From Aquila chrysaetos chrysaetos (taxonomy: Eukaryota; Chordata; Aves; Accipitriformes; Accipitridae), in the NCBI RefSeq assembly GCF_900496995.4, contig NC_044029.1, positions 6,324,001 through 6,388,000 of the forward strand: a stretch of DNA of 64,000 bases. Reading direction: 5' to 3'. Made by a program: the position numbers and the translations under genes. The notes under the pieces were generated by a model, which saw nothing but the letters and a program-made list of their open reading frames with translations, made no database searches and was not told where the DNA came from. Positions 35,901-48,230 of the stretch are shown here, one piece after another; the stretch's first letter is position 1, and each line of letters starts with the position of its first letter.

Positions 35901-38900
35901 TTAAAGCTCACTGACTTCGTTCTTTTTCAAAAGGGCCACAAACAGTCCAAGTCTGAATATCAACTAAATGATCATGTGTCAGCTTGATACCAATCAACAC
36001 GATCAGCATTTTGAATGAAGAAGTGCTACAGGCTTTTTGATCACCGGATGAGGAGCGTGAGCTGATAAAATACCACTTGAGAATACTACTTTACATCAGC
36101 TTTCTTCATTACCCATAGACCCCTCAGTGTTTGTTTTCCAAAGTCATGCTTGATCTCTGACAATCATTGTCAAAAAGACTGAAATGCTGAAACATACTCC
36201 CGCGTGCTGTCATAAACCCAGTTTGAAACGTTGCACTTAGAACGATCCAAGTTCAACAGTTAAGCCGTAGATAGTTATTTCCAAACTGCCTGCATTTGAG
36301 AGGTTGCCAAATATGAGACAAGTGCTCCTGTGGGTTTTTTTGCCTTGTTTCAGTCTTGCAAGGCTTGATGGTTGTACTGTAACTTAGAAATCAGGCCTTT
36401 GAGGAAACTTCATGGAGAAATACATTTAACCACTGACCACCTTAATAAAATTATACAAGAGGTTTGCTTGGGGTGGGGGGGAAGAGTAATGTTATGACAT
36501 AAAAGGGCTTAGCCATTTCAAAGAATGGAATTTGAGGGGAAAGTGTCATTTTTCTGTTAATGCTTGTTGCTGCTGATACTCTAGCATCTCCAAGCTTTTG
36601 AACGAGCTTTGACACTTGTCAAGGAGGATCTCCTGGTGCTGGGGCTCCCTTTTGCTCTCCCAGTGGAAAGCATGGACAAGTTGCAACCTAATTACCTATA
36701 TAACCAGCCTTGCCTGTCGTTCAGCAACATTCCCTGAAAATTGTACCTGTTCTGAGCAAACTGGGTTGCAACTGAGCCCGTCACGCAGCAGCAGGATCGT
36801 AGTCGGTGATGCTGGCCCAGGTTACCTCCTCTGCTCCGCTCCTCTCTTCCTGCAGCATCCCCTCGGTTGTGCCGTTTCAACATTTCAACAATTCTGCGAC
36901 AGCGTGGTGAACCGCACCGGAACCGCTTCTGGGTAAACCGCTGCTGCAAGCTGATGCTTGTTGGATGCTATCGGCTGCACGGGCTGTTCTCTGGACAGCA
37001 AAACTGGAGCAGAAAGGGGCTCCCCTCTGTGGCTCCTCGTGCCCCGGTAACTGGAGGTGGAGGAAGCAACAGCTAAAATACTGTGGGTGAAGGAAGTTAA
37101 GTGGGAGTGGAAGGAAAAGAATTGAGCAGCGAGGAGGTTGCTGGAAGCTGCAAGGGAAGCGAAGCAGGATAACAGCATAGGAGTGAGAGGAGAAAAAGAA
37201 CGAATGTACAAGTTGAAAAGCGTGTATCTTAAAGCAGGCTCCTCTAGCTCAAGGCACTAATGTCAGAGTCCTACATACTATGCCCTCTATCAGTTCATAC
37301 TTTTGCTTGAGCATTTCAGTCATCTTCTTGTTTTGCTTTGGAGGAGAACCTACTCTGATCTGTGCTGTGAATCTGAATACCAAAATTTGACAACAGCTAT
37401 GGATCATTGTATGATTTCACATAAATCATATGTGAAAATCATGATAGGTTGGAGGGAGCGTAACAAGACTAGAATATCAAATGTTCTAAGTAAACTGATG
37501 TAAGAAACTTCATCCAGTGCTTTTTGTTTAAAATACCAAAATTAAATGTTGCTAACCTAATTAAGTGGTGTGTCACAGTAAAATATGCCTGTCTGCAAGT
37601 ATTCATATGCTTTTGGTGAAGACATAAGTTTCACGATCATATTCAATATTATGGCAGGAAAACTTCCTTGCAGCAGGAGTGATTTTGAAGGCAGCTCTTG
37701 TAGCAAGCATGTAGGGCCCTTTTCTGACAACAAATGGGAAATTCAAAGCACGCCCTGCCTGTTCCATGGGTGCTAAAACAAGCTGTTTATACTAATGGCA
37801 GGCTGTGTTCTTTAAAACAAAAGTCTGGTTAAGGATGAATTCTCTTAAACTAGAGTGAAAGTAGCCAGCAAACAATTTCTAAGTAAGAATTAGTGCAAAC
37901 AAATGCAAGCACTGCACAGAGTAAGTTAGGTGCTATCATCTCTAACAGGTTGCCTTGTGATCATTTTAGCACGAATTGAATATTTTGTCTTCATCGGAGA
38001 GAATATGTGGTGTGAAAATACTTGTTAGGTTGCAGCCTGACGGCGTACTGAAGGAAAACTGCCTGGGTTAGTTCTGAATGGGCAGAAGCCATCGGAGCAC
38101 GCTTCCTGCGAGATTGCTGCTACTGCATCTGCAAAAGCTGTGGTGCCTACATATCCCTTCCAACTTGGAAAAAGAAGGCGCTTTGACTTCTGTTTTCTTT
38201 TCTGCAGTGCTCACGGATTGCAGTGATACCGGTGTGCTGCATATTTTGTCCGCTATGAGGCCCGACTGATCCTCCGCGCAGCTGGGACCAGACTCCACAG
38301 AACCTGTATGTTAACTGCCACTGCGAAACACCCTGCAGGACCCCACCTGGATTGTGATGGAGATTCTGGGTATAGTATGTCCATATGCAGCAGCCTTGTG
38401 ATTAGAAGTGTGCAAAATGATAACAACAAGTCATGTTCTGTGATACAACAGAACGCTACAGGGATCCTGAGCAGTGTTCTCGCAAACTTGTTTTAACAAG
38501 AAAATTAGGGGCGTTTTTCCCTGCTCCATTTTGTGATAATAAGCAGATGCCACCTTCTGCTTCTCTCTGCTGTACAGTACATGGGTTGTTCAGCCATTCA
38601 GAAGTCACCCTTCTCTGAAACAAACCCAGTCATTATGCTGAGATCAGCATAAAATTTCATAGCATTAGAGCCCCTGCAAGAAGTCTTAAAGCAAACTGAC
38701 ACACATCCAGCTAGGCATGTAATGCAGCCTTCCTGTAGGAGAGGAAAGGGAGTTTAAAAAAAAGAAGGTGTGGAGTGGGGAAGGTATTTGCAGTTTGGAC
38801 TTTCTACCCCCAAAATGACCCACTGTACTTGCACGCCTCATCAGTGGAGTAGGGCCCATTGGTTAGATTTTTATCATTTCATAAGCAGCATTTGACAAGA

Positions 38901-41900
38901 TGTAACTCCGCCACTTACTCTTTGAATCAGAGCAGCGTCTAGCTGCCTCATGTATGGTGGCAGCTTTTATACTCGATGCAGGCACACAAACAGAGCAGTG
39001 TATTTAATAATAAAACTTCTGAGAGTCTGAAACTACTGGTACCCCCTTCATCTTTCTGTGTGCACCAGCCACACAAGTAATATTCAAAAGAAAATCTAAA
39101 TGGTAGGAGCAGGAAGCATCTGTGGTACTCTGTCCTGTTGTGGGTTTGCCAACTGTCGTGCTGGAAAGCTCTTCCTGCCCAAGCAGCCAGTGCTGCAATA
39201 GCAAAAATAAAAAATAATGTACAGATGCAGGCTTTCCTTCACCCGACAAAGGCCCTACCCTGCTCTGGTATAGCAATAATGAATGCAGATCAGTCGGTAT
39301 TTAGGGGTGGCAGAAGTACCAGAAGTGTTATGAAGTGGCAGAAAAATAATCTGTAAGGTTTTGTGTCTCTCATGTGACCCAGTCTTCCCTGTCATAATCC
39401 TGAACCTGAAAGAGGTGCCTCCCCTGGGCAGAAACACCTTGCCTTACTCCTGTCCCTCTGGAAACTAACCTAAGGGAAGAGTGGAATTAAGATCTCCTTG
39501 TTCTTTTAAGTGTAGTAACAAAATATAGTTCAGCTCCGGTAAAATAAAGTGGTGGTTTGGTCTTTAGATACATTCTACAAAGGGGCAGGAGAGGAGAGAA
39601 CAGTGACATTTCTAATTCAGTGCCCCAGTTCATCTCTGGTCACGAGATACAGAGTCAAGGATGCTTTTTAGAGGAGGCATAGTAAGCATGGGTGGTGTGG
39701 AGCTGGGGCACTAGCATTATGACATTGCTAAACAAATGCACAAAGCACAGCTGTGTGCTAAGCACCCGAAGGCTCTGGTGGGTCAGACCCTGGCCTTCAG
39801 CAAGCATTTAGCAGAAGCAGCTAATGCCACAGATAAAACTTGGTACCTGCACCAAGCTGTGCAGTTGAAGACCATCCCTGTTCCACTGAGCGCACTGTTC
39901 TGCTTCCTTCTTTATCTCTCTGGATACCACGTTCCCCCTCCTTTGCCACTACAAATAGACTTGTTGAACTGGAAGTCATAGTGGAGGACTGAGAAGATCA
40001 ATGGGGCCCACTGACCTTTTTTACAGCTTCTTACTCCCTTCCTATGCTTGTAGCTGCAGGTGTTCTGGCACCATTAGGTTCCTTGTTTTCCAATAATAGT
40101 GGCATATTGTTTTTCCTGACTTGTTTCTGTAATAACATTTGTTATCATTTCTCAGACTTTGTACCTGGCAGTTCTGGTCATTGGTTTCAAGCACTTGCTT
40201 TAGTTTTTCTGTTGTACCTTCACTGTTCACTCATATTTAATATGTTTATGTGTGTTTTCCCCTAGTCCTCCCTGGGTAAGTGCAGACAAGCAAGCATACG
40301 AAAGACAGAAAGTAAGGTAACTTCCATTTTCCCCTCCCATCAGCAGCAGGAAAAATAAATTAGCATAGGAATCCAGATGGTGGTTGTTACTGGTTGAGCA
40401 TGAGGTAGCAGCTGTATGCTGATGAAACTAGGAAAATGAATTGTCTAAGGGTGTAGTCTGATAACTTCTCTAAGACAATGTATTGGCTAAGTGTTGTCAA
40501 AAGGAGCAGTCCTGCACTCGGCAGCAAGCTCCAGCCACTTACTGTGTGCCAGTTACCATTGATCTGATCCTGAGAAGAACCAATTCAATGCACTAAACTG
40601 GCTGGACACTAAACCAACAATAAATAAGCAACCACCACACTACTATTCGTGTTGGCTCAGCTTTCTGAATCACTTCACTCTTAGGCCAGATGATCACTAA
40701 TGCCAACATGAAAAGAAGGAGTGATGATGGCCCTTTTGGCAGCTGCTAACCACTAGACTTATTTATGTCTGTTTTGGTACTACAATTAAGTATACATATG
40801 GTACAGGGATGCAAGAAAACTCAAAATTAACACAGTAACTTGATTTTAAAAGCACTTGAAATGAGCTAGTCTTAAACTAGCATATTTAGACACTGTCAAT
40901 GCACAAACCTTGAGACACCTTGCTGATAGTGGACTGCCCATTGAACTTCAGCCTGAGCTGGGAGGCACTTAAACCAAATTTAGAATTTATCAATGTAAGC
41001 AAGATGTATTTAAAAAAACCCTTGAGTTCTGACTCTGGCCTAAACCACACTGTGAATCCAGGTACTGCCTACATACCTATATACTTCTTGCTATAAACTG
41101 CCATACCCAAGGCAATGCAAGAAACACAGAAACAGCCATTCACTTGTTCTTCCGTATGAGACTGATACCACCCAAAAAATCCCCAACAAATAGCTAGTGG
41201 AAAACAAAAGCTACAGACATGCTCAAATACAATACTACTGGTATGAATTTAACCAGCCAAGATGACAGGAGTGACTACTTCTCTCTTACACTTAACATAA
41301 AGTACAATAAGAAATGGGATCTGAACAAGGCATCACACAAAACATTGGTCAAATCTGAAATAATATCAGGATTATTGAACAGAAAATGTCATTAACCAAG
41401 TGGGACTGTGTTATGCTCATTTAGAGGTAATTTTAGCAAGTGGCCTTACTTAAAAACCAACTCATACAACTCTGAATTTTATTTCTACATAATTTTGAGG
41501 GGTAAGTATTCCCTGGAGGCACACTAGTAATTTCCTGGAGCCCTGAAATCAGAATTGGGAGTCAGACATTAATTCTGTTTCTGATTTTGCTATAATCCCC
41601 CATAAAATCACTCTATTTGGAGCACACATTTTCAAGAGCAGTCTTCCAATAGCCTTCACCACTGTGTATGCTTCTACAGAAATGTGAAAGCAAGCAACTT
41701 CCTACCTGTAGAACAACTAATAGAACTAGAAAAATACTTCACAATCTGAATAAAAAGCACCGTATTAATGTATCTGATTATTTTTGCTATAATATGCACT
41801 TCTCGTAATGTTTCATTCAATCCCACTAGTTCCCCAAGGCCTCATAGTAACATCTATGCATACCTTTCTGCTTTGTTCCTTCAAGTACAGGAAAAAATAC

Positions 41901-43142
41901 TTTCTTGTCTTTGGTCTTCACTGGTGTATCATCAACTACCCAACCTCACTGATATACTCTAGATTATTACACAGCCTTCAGTTCATGTTTCTGTCTCATA
42001 CCCTGTTTGTCTATCTATGTACAAAGGAGAACCTGTGTATTTTTCTGAGTATTTCTAGCAGCTTTTTGGGTTCCTGAAATAACTTGATCAATTGTAATTG
42101 GAGGTGGTAAAAACAGGTGCTTCTCTACATTTTCTGTTTAAAGCTAATGCATATAGCGGTTTTCCTTTTGAAAAGTTGAGTCAAGCATGATGTATTAAGG
42201 TTTTATCATGCCTTATATTCTCTGTATCTTCAGTTTAATGGTTGAAAACCTCACCCATACAGTTTTAATGTAGTCTGGTTTAAAACAAACCACATGAACT
42301 TATAAACTACCTACTAATATGAATTCTGCTCTGTGCAAATACCAAGCTCCTCGTTAACACCCAGCAAACAGATTTACTGCCTCCTTTTATTCATAAATTT
42401 GCCACCTAAGCCAGAATTTGGTTTCACAGACTTTGGACTTCAGTAAAAGCTACTTTTTTTTCTAGAATTAAGTGAGCCTCAATATCAAGACCTCATCTTT
42501 CTAGTTAAATTTCTTATTTTAATTTCTCTTGGTCCTGTTTATTCCATTCCCTAGACCACTCTCCTTACCAGATTCTTTAGGTGAGGTGTTGCCTTGTCAT
42601 ACATACCTAAACAGATACTTCGCCAAGCTGGGTATCTCCATACAACAGTTCACCGTTCACCAGTTTTCATCAACTCACTCTTGCAGTTAATATGCGCATT
42701 ATACTAGATGATGCTGTTGTTAAGCAGTATTAAATGGAAGATATTCTATAAACACCACTCTATATGGCATCTGCTGAAGCATTAATGAATTTGTTCTAAC
42801 CTTTGCTACGTTGTACTAAATTCTTCCACACTTGTTCTAACACTCATGAACCCGGTAAGACACATGAATAGTTCTTGATTTTAAATACACATTACCAAAC
42901 AATTTGCTAAACTAACTTGATTCCAACAAATTGAATTTTGCAACATGACAGTTTCTCAGCTATTGTATACAATGGCAAAGAGCCATCATACCACATATCT
43001 ATTTAGAAAAGAACTGCTTTACTTATTTTTAGAAAAGCTAGATGCAAGCAGATTGAAACAAAAATATATTTACCAACATACCCATGATCCTGGCAACACA
43101 GCAAGCATTACTGGTATTGATCATCCATTAGAGCATTAACAG
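32951..43142. other. Intergenic, no gene recognised (contains a small CR1 remnant)
   Basis: About 10 kb. A CR1 remnant lies at 34484-34545. A CpG-richer patch lies at about 36740-37080 and a smaller one at about 38040-38300. From about 40.5 kb on, the + strand shows more C than G and often more A than T, unlike the flanks. I found no exon chain with a recognisable protein. Confidence 0.55.
34484..34545 (+). mobile_element. CR1 LINE 3'-end remnant
   Basis: The stretch tgctttgagcaggagtttgc, followed by attagatgacttcctaaggc and cctatcctgtaatcc, matches the layout of the CR1 3' end (gagcaggggttgcactagatgacctccagaggtcc) with many substitutions. Only about 60 bp remain. Confidence 0.65.
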
Positions 43143-43166
43143 AAAAAAAAAAAAAAAAAAAAAAAA
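43143..43166 (+). repeat. Poly-A run (24 A)
   Basis: An A24 homopolymer followed by gaaagagaaag. No retrocopied gene is recognisable in the kilobase before it, so I treat it as a simple repeat. Confidence 0.85.
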
Positions 43167-43817
43167 GAAAGAGAAAGATGTTCTTTAAATATGGAATTGT
43201 ATGTGGGTATCCAGCCAGGTAGTGATACCACTGCTATAAAACAGCATAATGGGATTATCCCACAAAATTCCATAGTCAAACCAGTCCCGTTATCAGAACA
43301 CAGTCAGTGGCTGCAAACATTCTCAGATTCAAATAATGCACATACATACATTATAGAGAGTATGAGTTATAATCTGACATTGAAGGTAACACTAAGAGAG
43401 GTTTACATGCAGCTCAGTGCATGCTTCAGCTGCATATTACTATGTCAGTATTTTTACTCTGCTGTTTGGGTACTTAGGGAGAAACATTAAGGAATTTAAT
43501 CACTGTAGTCATTAGAAAGATATGTATCTTTTATACAAAAGCATCTAATTAAAAGGAACAAACGGAAAAACCCCTTTGGATAACACACCCACTTTTATAC
43601 AAATTCTAATGACTTTGAGAGAAGTTCTTTGGCAGAGTAATTGTCACTCTTGGCTTCTAATCTAGATGGTTATTTGGTTTAAAGTGCTGGTTTTAAATTA
43701 TGCAGTTTTCCTTTACACATGTTTCCCTTCAGGCACTTTAAGTTCTCTTATTTGTTCTTCAGTACAAACACAATCTATACACTGAACAAGGGAAAAGTCT
43801 CAAATATCTATCAGCTA
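43167..43817. other. Intergenic, nothing recognised
   Basis: 0.65 kb of AT-rich sequence between the poly-A run and the CR1 element. Open stretches have no recognisable homology. Confidence 0.6.
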
Positions 43818-44905
43818 CAACATCCCTCTGATCATTTCCGTGGCCCCCCTCTGGACCCGCTCCAACAGGTCCATGCCTTTCCCGTGCTGAGGACCCCAGA
43901 TCTGGAGGCAGTACTGCAGGGGGGGTCTCACCAGAGCGGAGCAGAGGGGCAGAATCCCCTCCCTCGACCTGCTGGTCACGCTCCTTTTGATGCAGCCCAG
44001 GATACGGTTGGCTTTCTGGGCTGCGAGCGCACACGTTGCCGGCTCATGTCCAGATTTTCATCCACCAGTATTCCCCAGTCCCTCTCCACAGGGCTGCTCC
44101 CAATTCATTCATCCCCCAGTCTATATGGGTACTGGGGGTTGCCCCAAGCCCCATGCAGGACCTTGCACTTGGCCTTGTTGAACCTCGTGAGGTTTGCATG
44201 GGCCCACTTCTCAAGCCTGTCAAGGTCCCCTGGATAGCATCCCTTCCCTCTACCGTATCAGTTCCACCACTCAGCTTGGTGTCATCCACGAACCTGCTGA
44301 AGGTGCACCCAATGCCACCATCTATGTCATTAACGAAGAAATTAAATAGTGTTGGTCCCAAAACAGATCCCTGAGGGACACCACTTGTTACTCATTTCCA
44401 TTTGGACACTGATCCATTGACTGTAACTCTTTGGATGCAGCCATCCAGCCAGTTCCTTATCCATCTAATAGTCCATACATCAAATCCATACCACTCCCAT
44501 TTAGAGGCAAGAATGTTGTGGGGGACCGTATTAAAGACTTTACAGAAGTTCAGGTAGATGACATCGGTTACTCTTCCTTTGTCCACTGATGCAGTCCCTC
44601 CATCATAGAAGGGCACTAGATTAATCAGGTATGATTTGCCCTTGGTGAAGCCATGTTGGCTGTCTCTAGTCACCTCCTCATCTTCCATATGCTTTGACAT
44701 AACTTCCAGGAGGATCTGTTCCATGATCTTACCAGGCACAGAGGTAAGGCTGACTGGTCAGTAGTTCCCAGGGTCTGGGTGTGATATTCCCTTTTCTCCG
44801 GTCACTGGGGACTTCGCCTGACTGCCATGACTTTTCAAATATGATGGAGAATGGCTTAGCAACTACACCTGCCAATTCCCTCAGGACCCCAAGATGTTTC
44901 TTAGA
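43818..44905 (-). mobile_element. CR1 LINE fragment with reverse-transcriptase coding remains, minus strand
   Basis: About 1.1 kb. On the minus strand it encodes, in order: a worn FEKSW..GEVP region (about 44880-44790); [20 protein letters not shown] and a [17 protein letters not shown] block (44739-44392); [15 protein letters not shown] and FVDDTKL (44361-44044); and the C-terminal RVQR.ATEMIRG-like part near 43830. These are CR1 pol reverse-transcriptase motifs. The catalytic FADD box reads FVDD. Frameshifts at about 44370-44392 and 44030 break the frame. The 3' end typical of CR1 is missing, so it is truncated on both sides and inactive. Confidence 0.93.
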
Positions 44906-46626
44906 CTATATGTTTCTTAGACTAAAAGTAACTTCCTATATATTCCAAATCATCCTTGCATTTCAAATCTATATGTACCTATTTGATATCCTTTTCTTTT
45001 CCATTTTCTTGCTGCTGTTGGCAAACAGACTTTAATGGGATTTTGAAAAGAAAATTTCAACAAAACCAAAAAAACCAACAATACTTCACAAGTTACTTTA
45101 CAGTGTTAATATTTATTTTCATAACCATTTTGATGTAGGAGGAAAAAAGGTAGGATGAGAGGTTGCAAAGATGCCGGGGGCATAAGGTATAATGGTTCTA
45201 CAACTGCAAGACAGCCTATAATTAAATCTTTGTGCCCTGAGACTACATTCTTCTCCTGCATGTAGGTGGATGAATAACCGACACCACGCTGGCAAAGCAT
45301 ATCTCACACTCCCCTCTAGCACCCACGGCGCACTACTGCCTGCTTGTGTTCCCTGTCTGCCAACAGCCTGAGGGCCAAAGGCCTCTCCGGGGGTCTGGAC
45401 AGCTCTGCTGCTAACACAGTTGCTCCCAATATGATCCCACGTAATTAAAGTTGGGGTTCTCAGTTTTATTTTAAGGCAGGATTAACATTAAGTTAAAAGT
45501 CCTCATCTCAGATGTGACAGAATTTTAGGTGGGCTAGTATATTACATTTGCCCCTTGTGCACATGCATTGTATTACCTCTGTTATGAAATCATCTGTGAT
45601 CAGTGTAATTTATGTGGTCATCGCAACACACAGGCACAAAGGGTACCACGTTTGTCTATGTGTCCTTGAATTCTACATGTACTTTTACTAGGCCCTTTCC
45701 TACAGTGACCATGCAGCCTGCACGAACCTTGAGTTACATTCTTAAAGTGTTCCTCCTTACACACGATTTCTGTTTGGACATATACTACCTTAACTCAGCG
45801 CCTGAGAAAAAAACTTCACAGCTGCTGAAACAACAGCCTACGCTTGGAAGATATTTTCTGATGCACCATTTATCATTGTCATCACAGGGCACAACAACTT
45901 AATACGGTAGATTGCACTTGTGTATCGCTGAACAGTTATTCTCAACCTTAAAAAGACAATGCCAACTCATAATTGTATTAAATTATTAGGAATTACAATA
46001 ATCTTAAAATCATTCTAAAAATAAAATCTATGCATGCTAATGAGAAAAAATAATCAGCGTAAAAACTATTACCTGCCAGCTTTATAACTACAGTCATTAT
46101 AGCTAATTATATGTCTGCGGCAAGGGAATACTTTGCTTCCTACAAGCATTTGGGAGTCTTCAAAACACTCTCAGGTGAGGAGAAGCAGCAAGGAACAGAC
46201 TAACTTTGTAAGCCCTACAATTTGAGAAACACTCTTCCAGCAATTTGTAGAAAGAGGGATGCCGCCCTCTTTCTCTCAGTAATCGCAGTCCTTCCTTTGC
46301 TTTATGCCTATCACCTGGCACTTTATAATTCAGGAATTTTGTGGGCTGGTACAGATTCCAGTTTTTTGCTAGCACCTCAAAATGAGTAAAGGATGATGAG
46401 CTGCTGGAAGTGTAGCAGCTGTGAAGAAGGCAAAAGGAAAAAGATTCAGTACGACTGGGTGTGGTGGTGCATTTCTTCCCCCTCTCTGGGCTGATCTACG
46501 AACTCGGGAAGTCTCGCCAGGCCTTAGCACAAGCGTAATGAGTCGGGCGGTTAAGTGTCCCTTGACTGTACCAGGAACTCTCACAGGGCTAAGACAGGAA
46601 GTCATGCAGACTGTCTCAAGGACTCC
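44906..46626. other. Intergenic, nothing firmly recognised
   Basis: 1.7 kb. A GC-richer piece at about 45150-45450 could be an unrecognised repeat. The rest is AT-rich. No gene was recognised. Confidence 0.5.
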
Positions 46627-46965
46627 TGTTGCCCGGCGAAAACAAAAAACGAAAGTATGAGATAACTAGTTCTTTCATAACAACCTTGAGACATATCCCA
46701 GTCCTCTCCTGACAACCTTGGAGCATCCCGTATCTGAATCTTAAGTCACTCCCTGACAGCCTTGGAGCCTTCCTTATCTGAATCGTCTCTGACGTGAAAC
46801 AGTACCAGCGCAGCGGGAATCCCAGTAATTTGCTAATGACTAAAGCCAATCATCTCCCGAATCTGTAAGCAGTGGTACTGAGTGAGATCCTTTGAGCTCT
46901 CCTGGACCGCAGCGGGCTGTGACCAGCATCTCTCTCTTTGAGTGGGACACCTCTCAGAGCTCGCA
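46627..46965 (+). mobile_element. Solo-LTR-like element (endogenous retrovirus), tentative
   Basis: The block starts TGttgcccggcg and ends ..agctcgCA, about 339 bp. It is flanked by gactcc on the left and aactcc on the right, a near-perfect 6-bp target-site duplication. Inside are two 44-bp-spaced direct repeats starting at 46710 and 46754 (tgacaaccttgg / tgacagccttgg, each leading to tatctgaatc) and a weaker third copy before 46710. Such repeats are common in retroviral U3 regions. A CRE-like tgacgtga lies at 46790-46797 and a CCAAT at about 46847-46851. No AATAAA or TATA box was seen, and there are no viral coding remains beside it. The orientation is inferred from the repeats lying in the left half. 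Confidence 0.4.
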
Positions 46966-47780
46966 AACTCCTCTGTTTGTGAAGGTCGGAGGTCTGTTGC
47001 CGAAAACCGACAAGACTCGGGCTGATACTCTCTGCTCCTTGAGGCTCGATCCTTCGCCTGTTGAGAAAGATGCTGAAGCATTCAATGTGAATATTTTCTT
47101 GGAAGTCAAGGGGAATTTTTTATGTTCTGAAGCTGTGAAGGCAAATTATCAGCCTGCATAACATCAATGCAAGGAGTGGCTAGCAGATTTTTCACTGAAA
47201 CCTTCCTACCTACTTGTGATAATCCTGCTTTTTTCAGCACTTTTAAAATTATTATTTTAAATGTGCGTTTCATGGTTAAACGCAATTGATTTGGAACTGC
47301 CCTATAACTGACGAATCTTACGCGTTGGCCTAATTACTGACCCGATTCTGTAGGTGTAAGAGTTTAATGTCAGATGAAACTCTGTAAAATGCAGACCGGA
47401 TTTAAAAAAAAAAAAGAAGAGGGTAATTGCAGCGTAAGCTCCTTCTTCAGGAACACTTGCATATCGAATGACAGTGTTGCTATCACATCCCTCCCTTTTG
47501 CTAATTGAGGTCAACTCTCGTTTTACCAGCACAGCGGTGGGAGCAGTGTTTTTTCGGTGAGGTTGGTTCCCTTACCACGAAGCTGCATCGACATTCCCAG
47601 CGCTAACACCAACACTTCTGTGGTGTTGGTTTGGGGGGGGGGGTTATTTTATTTTAAAAAGGTAGTTGGTCATTTTTAGAGCACTCAAGGTCTGTTTAAA
47701 GACAACTCTGTATGACACAAGCACAACCGCTGACCGGGAAACCTCGAAAGGTTTCGTTGTTGTTGTTTGTTTTAAATAAT
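46966..47780. other. Intergenic stretch before the POC1B CpG-rich region
   Basis: 0.8 kb, with an A11 run near 47403 and a G run at about 47632-47643. No gene was recognised. Confidence 0.6.
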
Positions 47781-47940
47781 AACCCTCAGGTCCAGTTTCC
47801 CGCCTCCTGCTCCGGCACCCACCGGTCCGCGCTCCCTCGGCGGCAGCTCAACCTCTCCCAACGGCAAGCCGCGGTGTCCCGACCGAGACGAGAGACTTTA
47901 ATTACCCGGGCCCGGCCGGGAAGGCGGCTCCGGGCCTCGC

Positions 47941-47965
47941 CGGTGCGGTGCGGTGCGGTGCGGTG
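47941..47965 (+). repeat. (cggtg)5 tandem repeat
   Basis: Five exact tandem copies of the pentamer cggtg in the promoter region, followed by aattc. It is a short unstable repeat, likely polymorphic in copy number. Confidence 0.95.
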
Positions 47966-47985
47966 AATTCCCGCCCGCCGCTGAG

Positions 47986-47998
47986 GTAACCAGGCGAC
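47986..47998 (+). promoter_or_regulatory. POC1B: X-box-like RFX site upstream of POC1B
   Basis: gtaacc-a-ggcgac resembles the ciliary X-box (GTNRCC, 0-3 nt, RGYAAC), with one mismatch in the right half-site. It lies about 220 nt before the POC1B ATG. RFX factors drive many centriole and cilium genes, which suits POC1B. A motif match alone is weak proof. Confidence 0.4.
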
Positions 47999-48215
47999 GG
48001 GAAGGGCGCTGCGGCTTCTACGCCTTTAAGAAGGAGTCGAGCACCTACACCACCGATAGGCGCCCCTGCCGCCCCGCCCCTTCGCGGGTTGGCCCGCCGG
48101 CTTTCATGGGCGGATCGATAAAACGCGGGGTTGGCGCCGCGGATGAATTCGGGGTTCGGTTGGACGCGCCTGGTAGCGCGGGGGGTTTGAGGGGCCGCCG
48201 CTCCGGCCGGGCTCC

Positions 48216-48230
48216 ATGGCCTCCGCGCTG
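48216..48230 (+). CDS. POC1B: POC1B exon 1 (MASAL)
   Basis: ATG in the context ggctccatggcc (G at +4), encoding MASAL before the donor gctg|gtaagg. Only 15 coding nucleotides lie in this exon. It matches the MASA start of the POC1B family. Intron 1 is only 124 nt (48231-48354). Confidence 0.88.

Noticed and set aside
35840..35950. caggggtccccagcc and gggccacaaa as ends of a hAT-like DNA transposon
   Set aside because: The two motifs are short and there is no convincing inverted-repeat pairing or 8-bp duplication.
43143..43166. A24 run as the tail of a processed pseudogene
   Set aside because: The sequence before it contains no recognisable gene remnant and no target duplication could be seen.
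43719..44237. Plus-strand open frame of 172 codons
   Set aside because: It is the complement of a minus-strand CR1 reverse-transcriptase region, a shadow of the LINE coding sequence.
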